Below are positions 6,223 to 15,479 of a DNA stretch of 64,000 bases, one piece after another (the stretch's first letter is position 1; each line of letters begins with the position of its first letter). Position numbers and translations under genes: made by a program. The notes beneath the pieces are model-generated. The model ran no database searches. It saw only the letters and a program-made list of their open reading frames with translations, and was not told the origin of the DNA. This stretch comes from PFJX01 sp031426815 (GTDB lineage Bacteria; Pseudomonadota; Gammaproteobacteria; Burkholderiales; Thiobacillaceae): positions 1-64,000 of the forward strand of contig JASJPG010000030.1 of the NCBI GenBank assembly GCA_031426815.1, read 5' to 3'.

Positions 6223-7910
6223 GCCGGCTCCTTGTTGGCTGCGCGATTGGCTTGCGTTAGCGCGTACTTCAGCGCCACGTCGAGCGCATCCATGAACGCG
6301 TTGACTTTGATCGGCTTGGTCAGATAGTTGAAAAACCCCGCCGCGAGGGCTTTCTCGATGTCATGCGTCAAGGCATTGGCGCTCAGCGCGATGATCGGAA
6401 TATGCGCCGTGGCCGGGTCCGCGCGCAGCGTTTTCATGGCTTCGATGCCGCTGATGCCGGGCAGGTTGATGTCCATCAGGATCACTTCCGGCAGATAGGC
6501 GCGCGCGAACTCGATGCCGAGATTGCCGTCCGCCGCCGAGAGCAGGCGCAGGTCGGGGCGGCGCGAAATGATCTGTTCGACCAGCTCCAGGTTGGCCGGG
6601 TTGTCTTCGACATAAAGCAGCGTGTGCAGCGGCATGCCATCCGGCAATTGCGCCGGCACCAGGGTCGCATGCTCGGCTTCGTGTGGTGCAAGTTGCGGCG
6701 CGCTCGTCAGGCTCAATTCGAACCAGAACACGCTGCCGACGCCGACTGCGCTATCGACACCGATGCTGCCGCCCATCAGTTCGACCAGCCGCTTGGTCAC
6801 CACCAGGCCGATGCCGGTGCCTTCCTCCGTGCCGGCTTCCTTGCCGAGCCGGTTGAACGGCTGAAACAACTGCGCGACCAGTTCCGGCGGGATGCCCGCG
6901 CCGGTGTCGCGGACGCTGATGCGCAACGAATTCGGCGGTGCCAGGCTGTATTCCACGGCAACCCTGCCGCCGGGTTGGTTGTACTTGATGGCGTTGAACA
7001 GCAAGTTGATCAGCACCTGTTTGACCCGGGTGCGGTCGGCTTTGACGAAGTAGGGCGTTTCGAAGCGCGGAAAGGTCAGGCCAATGCCGCGTTTCTGCGC
7101 TTGCGGCTCGATCATGGCGCGGCATTCGAGCATGACCTCGGCCAACGAAACCGGCTCCCGCGACAGCGTGACCTTGCCCGATTCGATCAGTGCGAGATCG
7201 AGGATTTCGTTGATCAGTTCGAGCAGATACCAACCCGCTTTCAGGATCTGATCGAGGCTGCGCTGCTGCGAAGGCGTCGGATGCGGCAAGCCGGATTCCA
7301 TCAGCTGGGCGAAACCGAGGATCGCATTCAGCGGCGTGCGCAGTTCGTGGCTCATGCTGGACAGGAAATCGGTCTTGGCGCGGTTGGCGCTCGAAGCCGC
7401 GGCGAGCGCCGCGTGCAGATCCGATTCGACCTGTTTGCGCACCGTATTGTCGGTGCCGATCAGCAGGTAGCCGATGATCTCGCCGTAATCGTCGCGTAGC
7501 GCCGTGATCGACACGATGGCGGGAAAACGGCTGCCATCCTTGCAGATATAGGTGAGTTCGTAGATGTCTTCGATGCCGCGTGAAGCCTTGAACGCCAATG
7601 CCTGGAACCCCGGCGTGATGGTGGTGGCAAGTTCGAGGCTGAGTGCCTCGGCACGCGCCGTCACTTCGCGCGGATCATGGATGTCGCTGGGGTTGATCTG
7701 GTTTACGACTTCGGCGGCCTGATAGCCCAGCATGCGTTCCGCGCCGACATTGAAGAGCTGGATGATGCCTTTCTCGTCGGTGGCGATGATCGAGAAATTG
7801 GCGCTGGTGAGAATCGCGTTCTGTAACGCTCCCGTCTTGAACAACGCCTCCTGACGCCGGACTTCGCTGCTGTTTTCGGCAAGCGCGCGCGTGTTGTCTG
7901 ATTCGGGCAT
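6219..7910 (-). CDS. Hybrid sensor histidine kinase (PAS-HisKA-HATPase-REC)
   Basis: A 563-aa cytoplasmic protein with no membrane segments. A PAS/PAC sensor (about 30-160) is followed by HisKA with the phospho-acceptor His188 (MSHELRTPLNAI), HATPase_c (about 290-400: N-box NLLFNAIKYN; G boxes DTGAGIP and GTGIGL), and a C-terminal receiver (about 430-548) with Asp480 and the conserved Lys532. The fused receiver suggests a multistep phosphorelay. It is the first gene of the HK-RR-crp2 operon. The stimulus is probably cytoplasmic (redox, oxygen or a small ligand through PAS), which is inference. Confidence 0.93.
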   Translation of the reverse strand: MPESDNTRALAENSSEVRRQEALFKTGALQNAILTSANFSIIATDEKGIIQLFNVGAERMLGYQAAEVVNQINPSDIHDPREVTARAEALSLELATTITPGFQALAFKASRGIEDIYELTYICKDGSRFPAIVSITALRDDYGEIIGYLLIGTDNTVRKQVESDLHAALAAASSANRAKTDFLSSMSHELRTPLNAILGFAQLMESGLPHPTPSQQRSLDQILKAGWYLLELINEILDLALIESGKVTLSREPVSLAEVMLECRAMIEPQAQKRGIGLTFPRFETPYFVKADRTRVKQVLINLLFNAIKYNQPGGRVAVEYSLAPPNSLRISVRDTGAGIPPELVAQLFQPFNRLGKEAGTEEGTGIGLVVTKRLVELMGGSIGVDSAVGVGSVFWFELSLTSAPQLAPHEAEHATLVPAQLPDGMPLHTLLYVEDNPANLELVEQIISRRPDLRLLSAADGNLGIEFARAYLPEVILMDINLPGISGIEAMKTLRADPATAHIPIIALSANALTHDIEKALAAGFFNYLTKPIKVNAFMDALDVALKYALTQANRAANKEPA

Positions 7911-8240
7911 GGATGCTTTCCGTTTAAGTGGGGACGGCCCTGTGGCGAGCGAGGCGCGAGGCGGACTGCTCGCGCCGGTTCCGCCGTTTGTTGGATTTTC
8001 TTCGACCGGCCAGGCGAGTTCTGTGCGCTAGCGCCCAGACAAGTATCGATTCACGCCAACCTGAATAAGCCACTTCAGGGTTTCGCTCTAAATCGCAGTC
8101 GAAAAATTTCACTCTATCGTTCTATACGTTCGCCAGCGCACAGATCGATGCGTTGATTGCAGCGGAGCATCGGTTCTGCGGGATCCGGTATTTCTGAATG
8201 ATCAATTTTTCTTCATTCAGCGTTTTCAGGAGGAGATGAA
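7911..8240. other. 330-bp divergent intergenic region
   Basis: Lies between the kinase gene (-) and the 48-aa membrane protein (+), so it should carry promoters for both. An inverted repeat ctgaatga (8194-8201) / tcattcag (8213-8220) sits just upstream of the small gene. A 62-codon open frame on the - strand (7924-8112) has low-complexity Arg-rich content and no known family, and I do not call it a gene. Confidence 0.6.
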
Positions 8241-8387
8241 ATGCTCGAAACCATTGCGGTTCTGTTGATCGTTCTCTGGGTGCTCGGCCTGGTCACTTCA
8301 TACACGATGGGCGGGTTTATTCATGTGCTCATCGTCATCGCAGTCGTGGTGGTCCTGCTGCGCCTGATCCAGGGCAGACGGCTGTAA
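8241..8387 (+). CDS. lmo0937-type small membrane protein (DUF5670)
   Basis: A 48-aa protein with two hydrophobic helices (about 4-19 and 27-42), a Gly-Gly turn (TMGGFIHVLI) and a basic end (RLIQGRRL). An AGGAGATGA ribosome site precedes the ATG. This is the compact pattern of the lmo0937/DUF5670 family, which is common beside stress genes in environmental bacteria. Its role is unknown. It leads the + strand block with the DUF883, YqjE-like and YqjK-like genes. Confidence 0.8.
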   Translation: MLETIAVLLIVLWVLGLVTSYTMGGFIHVLIVIAVVVVLLRLIQGRRL

Positions 8388-8440
8388 CGAGGCTGCCGGG
8401 ATCAAGCTTGAACGCGATTCAACCAATAACGGAGAAAGTC

Positions 8441-8755
8441 ATGAGCCAGTTATCCAACGAAGTTACAAAAGACCAATTGATCGCCGATTTCAATGTGGTG
8501 GTGGCGGATGCGGAAGCCTTGTTGAAAGCCACCGCCAATCAGGGCGGGGAAAAGCTGGGAGAGGTACGCGCCAAGGCGGAAGAATCGCTCAGAATTGCGA
8601 AAGCCAGGATGCTGGAGGCGCAGGATGCCCTGATTGCCAAGACAAAGGAGGCCGCCCGGGCCACCGACGAATATGTTCATGAAAAGCCATGGAACGCCAT
8701 CGGCATTGCCGCCGGTGTCGGTTTGCTGATCGGCTACCTGATGGGACGCCGCTAG
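8441..8755 (+). CDS. DUF883 family protein (ElaB/YqjD-like)
   Basis: A 104-aa protein; the ATG at 8441 with GGAG is preferred to a start at 8408. A long charged helix (about 1-75) is followed by the C-terminal hydrophobic tail GIAAGVGLLIGYLMGRR. This matches ElaB/YqjD, which are tail-anchored inner-membrane proteins; E. coli YqjD binds ribosomes in stationary phase (family knowledge). It is followed 10 bp later by the YqjE-like gene, the same order as the yqjD-yqjE-yqjK cluster of enterics. Confidence 0.88.
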   Translation: MSQLSNEVTKDQLIADFNVVVADAEALLKATANQGGEKLGEVRAKAEESLRIAKARMLEAQDALIAKTKEAARATDEYVHEKPWNAIGIAAGVGLLIGYLMGRR

Positions 8756-8765
8756 GCGCGCTGCC

Positions 8766-9158
8766 ATGCCCGATACGACCGCCGCCGGGGGCAAGGGGCT
8801 GCTGGAGTCGCTGACCACGCTCGCTGCGACGCTGATTGCCATTGCCCATACGCGTCTTGCTCTGTTGTCCACGGACCTGGAGGAAGAGCGAGAGCATTTC
8901 ATTTCGTTACTGGTGCTGGCGCTTGCCGCCCTGTTTTTCCTTGGGGTCGGCGTGTTGCTGGCGACACTGCTGCTGGTGGTCGCATTCTGGGATACGTACC
9001 GTCTTCCGCTGCTGGGTGTGCTGACCGGGCTATTTCTGGCGGCCGGCATCGCGGCATGGCGAATCGCGCTGCATAAAGTGCGGAACAAACCGAGGTTCTT
9101 CGCGGCGAGCATGGCGGAATTGTTGAAAGACCGGCAGCAGCTCGTTTCCCGCTTATGA
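8766..9158 (+). CDS. yqjE: YqjE-like membrane protein (phage-holin superfamily III)
   Basis: A 130-aa protein with two strong membrane helices (about 47-72 and 78-100) and charged ends. It has the LLESLTTLAATLIAIAHTRL start typical of YqjE/holin-III proteins. Position between DUF883 and YqjK-like genes supports the call. The last 4 bp overlap the next gene (ATGA). No lytic genes are nearby, so a role as a phage holin is unlikely. Confidence 0.83.
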   Translation: MPDTTAAGGKGLLESLTTLAATLIAIAHTRLALLSTDLEEEREHFISLLVLALAALFFLGVGVLLATLLLVVAFWDTYRLPLLGVLTGLFLAAGIAAWRIALHKVRNKPRFFAASMAELLKDRQQLVSRL

Positions 9159-9439
9159 ATGAAAAATCAGCCGGCCTGCTTGCGCAACGTGAACGCCTGA
9201 TCCAACTGGCGGCTTCACAACGCACAACCCTGGCGCAAAACATCGAGCCGTGGCGCATTCCATTGGCGCGGGTCGATCAGGGGTTGGCCGCGGTACGGGC
9301 CATCCGGCGCAATCCGGTCTGGATCGTCGGCGGCTTCGTCTTGCTCGCGGCGCTGCGACCTTTCCGCGTCGCAACGTGGTTGCGCCGCGGCTGGATGACT
9401 TGGCAGATGCTGCGTGGACTGCGTAGCCCGAAACAGTAA
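9155..9439 (+). CDS. YqjK-like protein
   Basis: A 94-aa protein with a basic helical N-terminus (ERLIQLAASQRTTLAQNIEP) and one hydrophobic segment (about 52-66, WIVGGFVLLAAL), the pattern of YqjK. It is translationally coupled to the YqjE-like gene. Its stop lies 11 bp from the convergent rarA stop. The exact function is unknown. Confidence 0.72.
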   Translation: MNEKSAGLLAQRERLIQLAASQRTTLAQNIEPWRIPLARVDQGLAAVRAIRRNPVWIVGGFVLLAALRPFRVATWLRRGWMTWQMLRGLRSPKQ

Positions 9440-9450
9440 CCGCCAAGTTC

Positions 9451-10809
9451 CTATTTGCCGCGTTTGCCCGCCGCCGTATCGAGCGTCTTGAGATAGGCCA
9501 GGCGTTCTCCGATCTTGCCTTCCAGGCCGCGCGGCGTGGGCTGGTAGAAGCGGGGCGGGCGGGGCAGTTCGTCGGGGAAGTAGTGTTCGCCGGCGGCGTA
9601 GGCTTCCGGTTCGTCATGGGCATAACGGTAGGCATGGCCGTAGCCGAGTTCCTTCGTCAACCGAGTCGGCGCGTTACGCAGATGCACCGGCACCGGGTGC
9701 GAGCCATCTTGTGTAATGAAAGCCTGTGCCGCCTTCCAGGCGGTGTAGACCGCGTTGCTCTTCGGCGCCGCCGCCAGGTAGAGCACGGCCTGGGCCAGCG
9801 CCAGTTCGCCTTCCGGGCTGCCCAGACGTTCGAAAGTGGCGACAGCATCCAGCGCCGTACTCAAGGCGCGCGGGTCGGCCAGGCCGATGTCTTCCACTGC
9901 CATGCGGATCATGCGGCGACCAAGATAAAGCGGGTCGGCGCCGCCGTCGAGCATGCGGCTCAGCCAGTACAACGCGGCATCCGGGCTGGAGCCGCGCACG
10001 GATTTGTGCAACGCCGAGATCTGGTCGTAAAAGGCATCGCCGCCTTTGTCGAAACGGCGTAGCGAGGGTGCCAGCGCTTCGCCGATGAAGGCGGCATCTG
10101 CTTCGTTCCGGCCGGCGGCGTGCGCGGCGGTCACCAATTGATCGAGCAGATTCAGCAAGCGACGGCCGTCGCCGTCGGCATAGCCGAGCAGCAGTTGACG
10201 AGCATCGTCGGGCAGGGCGATGGCCAGATTGCCTTCGTTCAACGCGCGCTCCAGCAGCGCGGCCAGGCCGGCTTCATCGAGCGACTTGAGCACGTAGACC
10301 TGAGCGCGTGAGAGGAGGGCGCCGACGACTTCGAAGGACGGGTTCTCGGTGGTGGCGCCGATGAAGGTGAGCAGGCCGGATTCGACATGCGGCAGGAAGG
10401 CATCCTGCTGCGCCTTGTTGAAGCGATGCACTTCATCGACGAACAGGATGGTCTGGCGACCGGCAGCGCGGTTGACGCGGGCGCGCTCGATCGCTTCGCG
10501 GATTTCCTTGACGCCGGACAGCACGGCGGAAATCTGGATGAAATCAGCCTCGAAATGGCTGGCCATCAGCCGCGCCAGCGTGGTTTTTCCGACGCCGGGC
10601 GGTCCCCACAGAATCATCGAATGCGGTTTGCCGGACTCGAAGGTCAGCCGTAACGGCCGGCCGGGGCCGAGCAGATGGTTCTGGCCGATGACCTGGTCAA
10701 TGCTGCTCGGGCGCAAGCGCTCGGCCAACGGGATGGCGGCCTCGCTGCGACTTTCTGCGGAAGTATCCCGTGGCTTGGCGAACAGATCGCCCGTATTAAC
10801 GGTCGCCAA
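9451..10809 (-). CDS. rarA: Replication-associated recombination protein RarA (MgsA)
   Basis: A 452-aa AAA+ ATPase of the clamp-loader type, acting at stalled forks. Walker A GPPGVGKT at 69-76, Walker B LFVDEVHRFNK, sensor GATTENPSFE, and the C-terminal MgsA tetramerisation region (LSRMLDGGADPLYLGRRMIR) are all visible. The best start is TTG at 10809, inside the end of lolA (14-bp overlap), with AAAGGCG upstream; no good ATG precedes the AAA domain. The order ftsK-lolA-rarA matches other Proteobacteria. Confidence 0.95.
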   Translation of the reverse strand: MATVNTGDLFAKPRDTSAESRSEAAIPLAERLRPSSIDQVIGQNHLLGPGRPLRLTFESGKPHSMILWGPPGVGKTTLARLMASHFEADFIQISAVLSGVKEIREAIERARVNRAAGRQTILFVDEVHRFNKAQQDAFLPHVESGLLTFIGATTENPSFEVVGALLSRAQVYVLKSLDEAGLAALLERALNEGNLAIALPDDARQLLLGYADGDGRRLLNLLDQLVTAAHAAGRNEADAAFIGEALAPSLRRFDKGGDAFYDQISALHKSVRGSSPDAALYWLSRMLDGGADPLYLGRRMIRMAVEDIGLADPRALSTALDAVATFERLGSPEGELALAQAVLYLAAAPKSNAVYTAWKAAQAFITQDGSHPVPVHLRNAPTRLTKELGYGHAYRYAHDEPEAYAAGEHYFPDELPRPPRFYQPTPRGLEGKIGERLAYLKTLDTAAGKRGK

Positions 10810-11413
10810 TGATGTCGGCGCCTTTGGGCGGAGAAAAACGGAACAGGCTGGCGCCCATGGACGGGTTGCGTTGCAGGCTGGAGAAACGCAGCAGCGTGGT
10901 CTGGCCGAAGTTGTCCTTCAATTCCATGACCTGTAAGTCGTCACCCTTGAAGCCCATGCGGACCTTCTCGAAGCTGCCTTCCTTGCTCTTCGGCGTGGCT
11001 TCCAGCCATTCAAGACTGTCCTTGCTGCCGGTGTCTTTCAGGATGAACAGCTTTTCGATGTCGTTATCGCCCGCCAGCAGCGCGGCGGGACTGTCGCCCA
11101 GCGCCTGATCCAGCTTGCGCACGGTGACCTGGTCGAGATCTTCATCGTGGATCCAGAGTTTCTTGCCATCGCCGACGATGAGTTGCGCATACGGCTTCTG
11201 GTAGACCCAGCGGAATTTGCCCGGGCGGGAAAAATACAGGTTGCCGCTGGCTTCCTGCGTCTTGCGGCCAGCGCGGTCGATCACGGTTTGCGTGAAGTTG
11301 GCTTTGAGACCCTTGGTGCTGTCGATGAAGGCTTCCAGGCGTGCTCTGGAATCGGCCAGAACGGGCGTGGAAGTTGCGAAAACAATTAGATAAATCAGCG
11401 CATTACGAATCAT
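10796..11413 (-). CDS. lolA: Outer-membrane lipoprotein carrier LolA
   Basis: A 205-aa periplasmic chaperone that takes lipoproteins from LolCDE to LolB. It has a short signal peptide (cut near VLA-DS), then a LolA fold with the conserved LKANFTQTV start, the SGNLYFSRPGKFRWVY strand and a LRFSSLQRNPSM end. It overlaps the end of ftsK by 11 bp and the start of rarA by 14 bp. Confidence 0.95.
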   Translation of the reverse strand: MIRNALIYLIVFATSTPVLADSRARLEAFIDSTKGLKANFTQTVIDRAGRKTQEASGNLYFSRPGKFRWVYQKPYAQLIVGDGKKLWIHDEDLDQVTVRKLDQALGDSPAALLAGDNDIEKLFILKDTGSKDSLEWLEATPKSKEGSFEKVRMGFKGDDLQVMELKDNFGQTTLLRFSSLQRNPSMGASLFRFSPPKGADIIGDR

Positions 11414-13700
11414 GTCGAGGAGCGATCACTTCACGGTTGCCATTGGTTTGCATGGATGAAACGAGGCCGGCATGTTCCATGGCCTCGATAAGTCTGGCAG
11501 CCCGGTTATAGCCGATGCGCAATTGCCGCTGCACCGAGGAGATCGAGGCGCGACGACTCTTGAGCACATAAGCCACCGCATCGTCATACAGCGGGTCGGC
11601 TTCGGCGCTCTTGTCGTTGCTGCTTTCATCGGTTTCTTCGTCCGGACTTTCCAGAATGCTTTCGTCATATTGCGGCGGCCCAAGTTCCTTCAGCCATGCG
11701 GTGACGCGATGCACTTCATCGTCGGAAACAAAAGCGCCATGCAAACGCGTCGGCACGCCGTGGCCGGGCGGCAGGTAAAGCATGTCGCCCTGACCGAGCA
11801 GCGATTCCGCACCTTGCTGGTCGAGGATGGTGCGCGAATCGATACGGCTGGTGACCTGGAACGACACCCGGGTCGGAATGTTGGCCTTGATCAGGCCGGT
11901 AATGACATCGACCGATGGCCGTTGCGTCGCCAGCACCAGATGGATGCCGGAGGCGCGCGCTTTCTGGGCCAGACGGGCGATCAGTTCTTCCACTTTCTTG
12001 CCGGCCACCATCATCAGATCGGCGAGTTCGTCGATCAGCACGACGATGAAGGGCAGGGTGGTCAGGCGCTCGGGACTTTCCGGCGTGATCGAGAACGGAT
12101 GCGTCAAAGGCTGGCCGGCTTTTTCCGCATCGCGCACTTTCTGGTTAAAACCGGCAATGTTGCGCACGCCGAGCGCTGACATCAGGCGATAACGCTTGTC
12201 CATTTCGCCGACGCACCAGTTCAGCGCCGAAGCCGCCAGCTTCATGTCGGTCACCACCGGCGCGAGCAGATGCGGAATGCCTTCGTAAGTCGAAAGCTCC
12301 AGCATCTTCGGGTCGATCATGATCAGGCGGACATCCTGCGCCGTCGATTTGTAGATCAGCGACAGGATCATCGCGTTGATGGCCACCGACTTGCCGGAAC
12401 CGGTCGAGCCCGCCACCAGCACATGCGGCATCTTGCCCAGGTCGGCCACGACGGGGTTGCCGCTGATGTCCTTGCCCATGGCGATGGTGAGCGGCGAGGC
12501 GTTGTCGTTGTAGACCTTGGTCGAAAGGATTTCCGAGAGGCGGACGATCTGGCGCTGGGAATTGGGCAACTCAAGGCCCATGCAGTTCTTGCCCGGAATG
12601 GTTTCGACAACACGAATGCTGACCAGCGACAAGGCGCGCGCCAGATCTTTCGCCAGATTGGTGATCTGACTGCCTTTGACGCCGGAAGCCGGCTCCACTT
12701 CGTAGCGGGTAATCACCGGACCCGGATAGGCTGCCAATACAGTCACCTCGACGCCGAACTCGCGCAATTTGCGCTCGATCAGCCGCGATGTCGCCTCCAG
12801 GCTGGCTTGATCGACCTGCGTCGCGGCCTGTGTGGCTTCGTCCAGCAAACGTAGCGGCGGACGCTGGTCGTGGGGCAGATCGCGGAACAGCAGATCCTGG
12901 CGTTCTTCCTGCACCCGCTCGGATTTTTCGATGATCACCACTGGCGCCTCAATTCGCACCGGCGGTTCCTTGCGGATGCGTTTGCGTTCCTGGCGCACGC
13001 TTTCGTCCCGCTCCGTCGTCGCTTCCAGGCCGACTTTACGGTCGCGCCGGGCCTGCCATTTATCCAGCGAAAACTTGAAGGCCGTTTCCAGCCCGCTGCC
13101 AACTTTTTCGGCAAGTTCGAGCCAGGACATGCCGGTAAACAGGCTGATGCCGGCACCCCAGGCGAGAAGCAGCAAAACCGTGCCGCCATCGAATCCGAAA
13201 ACGCCCTGTACCAGATGCGCCAGGCTGTCGCCCAAAGCGCCGCCCGTGGTGAGCGGTAATTGCATCGGCAAGCTATGGAAGCGCATCGACTCCAGCGTGC
13301 TGCTGCACAGGAGAACGAGGAAGAATCCCGTCAAGGTGACGCCGAGCCCGTGGCGGTGCTCGGACTCAGTCTCGTAGCTGCCGATACGGCGATAGCCCCA
13401 CCAGACAAAAAACAACGACAGCACAACCCAAAGCCAGGCGGAAGCACCGAACAGATACAGAAGCAGATCGGAGAACCAGGCGCCGAAAGGTCCGCCGGCA
13501 TTGAGCACAGGTTGATCGCCGCCGATGCGAGACCAGCCTGGGTCTGCCGCCTGATAGGTCAGCAAGATCATGCCGAGATACAACGCCAGGCCAACGGCAG
13601 CCAGCCACCAGACTTCACGCAACAATGCAGTTACGCGGGGAGCAAGAGGTTTGCGTACAGGTTTAGAGACGGCGCAGCGTCGTGAGGACTTACCAAGCAT
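11403..13700 (-). CDS. ftsK: DNA translocase FtsK
   Basis: A 765-aa septal DNA pump that aligns chromosome dimers at XerCD/dif. Four to five membrane helices occupy about 30-200, then a short charged linker (about 220-275), the motor with Walker A GSTGSGKS at about 431-438 and Walker B LIDELADLM, and a C-terminal gamma winged helix (SISSVQRQLRIGYNRAARLIE) that reads KOPS. ATG at 13700 is chosen over a GTG at 13709. The linker is short compared with E. coli FtsK, as in most Betaproteobacteria. Confidence 0.96.
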   Translation of the reverse strand: MLGKSSRRCAVSKPVRKPLAPRVTALLREVWWLAAVGLALYLGMILLTYQAADPGWSRIGGDQPVLNAGGPFGAWFSDLLLYLFGASAWLWVVLSLFFVWWGYRRIGSYETESEHRHGLGVTLTGFFLVLLCSSTLESMRFHSLPMQLPLTTGGALGDSLAHLVQGVFGFDGGTVLLLLAWGAGISLFTGMSWLELAEKVGSGLETAFKFSLDKWQARRDRKVGLEATTERDESVRQERKRIRKEPPVRIEAPVVIIEKSERVQEERQDLLFRDLPHDQRPPLRLLDEATQAATQVDQASLEATSRLIERKLREFGVEVTVLAAYPGPVITRYEVEPASGVKGSQITNLAKDLARALSLVSIRVVETIPGKNCMGLELPNSQRQIVRLSEILSTKVYNDNASPLTIAMGKDISGNPVVADLGKMPHVLVAGSTGSGKSVAINAMILSLIYKSTAQDVRLIMIDPKMLELSTYEGIPHLLAPVVTDMKLAASALNWCVGEMDKRYRLMSALGVRNIAGFNQKVRDAEKAGQPLTHPFSITPESPERLTTLPFIVVLIDELADLMMVAGKKVEELIARLAQKARASGIHLVLATQRPSVDVITGLIKANIPTRVSFQVTSRIDSRTILDQQGAESLLGQGDMLYLPPGHGVPTRLHGAFVSDDEVHRVTAWLKELGPPQYDESILESPDEETDESSNDKSAEADPLYDDAVAYVLKSRRASISSVQRQLRIGYNRAARLIEAMEHAGLVSSMQTNGNREVIAPRHDS

Positions 13701-13896
13701 GGCGCGCACTATAAAGGATCACTTGTTTTCTCTCCATGTGGCTGCACATAGCCTGAGTTCTTATACATGGCTAAAGGTTCTGAATGTATATTATGTTAAA
13801 TATAAGAAGCAAGCTGTCACGTCATCTTCGACTGATAAAATCTGCATACTGAATAACCCGCTATTCGCCCCTCTCAAACCAATCCAAGGAGATTTG

Positions 13897-14850
13897 ATGT
13901 CTGCCAAACATTCCCCGCTGCTGATTCTCGGCTCCGGCCCGGCCGGTTACACCGCAGCTGTTTACGCCGCGCGCGCAAATCTGAAACCCGTGCTGATCAC
14001 TGGTTTGCAGCAAGGCGGTCAACTGATGACCACGACTGAAGTCGACAACTGGCCCGCCGACGTCAATGGCGTGATGGGTCCGGATCTGATGCAACGCTTT
14101 CAGGCGCATGCCGAGCGGTTCAATACCGAAATCGTGTTCGACACCATCAATGCCGTCGATCTGACCAAACGCCCCTTTACCCTCACCGGCGACGGCGGCG
14201 TCTACAGCTGCGATGCACTGATCATCGCCACTGGCGCTTCCGCCATGTATCTGGGCTTGCCCTCGGAGCAAGCGTTCATGGGCAAAGGCGTTTCCGGTTG
14301 CGCAACCTGCGATGGTTTCTTTTACAAGAATCAGGATGTGGCCGTTATCGGCGGTGGCAATACTGCCGTGGAAGAAGCCCTTTATCTCGCCAATATCGCC
14401 AAACACGTTACCCTGGTGCATCGTCGCGATACCTTCAAGGCCGAGAAGATCATGGTCGACAAGCTCAAGGAAAAGGTTAAGGAAGGCAAGATAACCCTTG
14501 AATTGAATAGCACGCTTGATGAAGTTCTCGGCGACAAATCCGGTGTCACCGGGATGCGCCTGAAAAATATCCAAACCGGCTCGACCAAGGATATTGCACT
14601 GATGGGCGTATTTATCGCGATCGGCCATAAACCCAACACCGACATTTTCAAGGGCCAGCTGGAAATGAATGCCCATGGCTATCTGGTCACTCAGGGTGGT
14701 CAGGTCGGCAACGCCACACAAACCAGCGTGACCGGGGTTTATGCCGCGGGCGACGTACAGGATCACATTTATCGCCAAGCCATCACCAGTGCCGGAACGG
14801 GCTGCATGGCGGCGCTGGATGCCGAGCGTTACCTTGATAGTCTGGGTTAA
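13897..14850 (+). CDS. trxB: Thioredoxin reductase
   Basis: A 317-aa flavoprotein that reduces thioredoxin with NADPH. It shows the FAD motif GSGPAGYTAAVYAA, the redox pair CATC (within GCATCDGFF), the NADPH motif GGGNTAVEEAL and the C-terminal GVYAAGDVQD. The ATG at 13897 with AAGGAG is used; a longer frame opening at 13570 would run into ftsK. The 196 bp upstream, shared with divergent ftsK, is AT-rich and should hold both promoters. Confidence 0.97.
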   Translation: MSAKHSPLLILGSGPAGYTAAVYAARANLKPVLITGLQQGGQLMTTTEVDNWPADVNGVMGPDLMQRFQAHAERFNTEIVFDTINAVDLTKRPFTLTGDGGVYSCDALIIATGASAMYLGLPSEQAFMGKGVSGCATCDGFFYKNQDVAVIGGGNTAVEEALYLANIAKHVTLVHRRDTFKAEKIMVDKLKEKVKEGKITLELNSTLDEVLGDKSGVTGMRLKNIQTGSTKDIALMGVFIAIGHKPNTDIFKGQLEMNAHGYLVTQGGQVGNATQTSVTGVYAAGDVQDHIYRQAITSAGTGCMAALDAERYLDSLG

Positions 14851-14867
14851 CTTTTACTCGTAAAGCG

Positions 14868-15458
14868 ATGAAAAAACGCGGGAATTCTGGCGAAATTGTA
14901 TTGCCTGAATCTCCCGCCCCCAACCAGACGGACGTGGAACTTTTCCGTTCCGTGCTTTCCGATGTCACACCCATCACGCCGCATGGGCGCATCGTTCCCT
15001 CTTTGCCGCGTCCGGCACCTATCCCGATGAGTTTGTTTCGCGATGAACGCGAGGTTATTTTCGAGTCGCTGCATGACCCCATCCGTTGGGATGAGAATGC
15101 AGAAACCGGGGAAGAGCTTTCTTTTGTGCGGCCGGGTATTTCTCGCCAGATTCTTCGGCGTTTACGACGTGGCGAATGGGTTTCCCAGGCCGAGCTGGAT
15201 TTGCACGGACTGTTCAGGCACGAAGCCAAAATAGAGTTGGTCAATTTCCTATTCGAATGCAAACGGCGCGGCATACGCTGTCTTCGAATCATCCACGGCA
15301 AAGGTCTGCGTTCAAAAAACCGGGAGCCCGTGCTGAAGTTGCATGTCAGGCATTGGCTTATGCAACGTGATGAGGTATTGGCTTTCGTGCAGGCGAGGCC
15401 GGTCGATGGTGGGGGTGGCGCGGTGATGGTGTTGCTGAAATCAAGCGGGCGCAACTGA
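14868..15458 (+). CDS. Smr-domain protein (SmrA-like)
   Basis: A 196-aa protein. An N-terminal basic and flexible part (1-100) leads to a C-terminal Smr domain with ELDLHGLFRHEA and IIHGKGLRS, the two hallmark motifs. Stand-alone Smr proteins in Proteobacteria (SmrA/YdaL) are nicking nucleases in vitro; related Smr proteins (SmrB) cleave mRNA at collided ribosomes. Which of these fits here is not decided by sequence. It lies 17 bp after trxB and is probably cotranscribed. Confidence 0.9.
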   Translation: MKKRGNSGEIVLPESPAPNQTDVELFRSVLSDVTPITPHGRIVPSLPRPAPIPMSLFRDEREVIFESLHDPIRWDENAETGEELSFVRPGISRQILRRLRRGEWVSQAELDLHGLFRHEAKIELVNFLFECKRRGIRCLRIIHGKGLRSKNREPVLKLHVRHWLMQRDEVLAFVQARPVDGGGGAVMVLLKSSGRN

Positions 15459-15479
15459 TACTGCTGCAAACAGGAATAA

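Noticed and set aside
5086..6327. 413-codon + strand open frame
   Set aside because: Antisense to the response regulator and crp2, both well supported.
7924..8112. 62-codon - strand open frame upstream of the histidine kinase
   Set aside because: GTG start without a clear ribosome site, Arg-rich end, no family; more likely promoter DNA.
8194..8220. Inverted repeat ctgaatga/tcattcag as a terminator
   Set aside because: It lies upstream of a start codon and lacks a GC stem; more likely a regulatory site or chance.
8766..9158. Phage holin as a sign of a prophage
   Set aside because: The gene is the YqjE member of a DUF883-YqjE-YqjK set; no phage genes are nearby.
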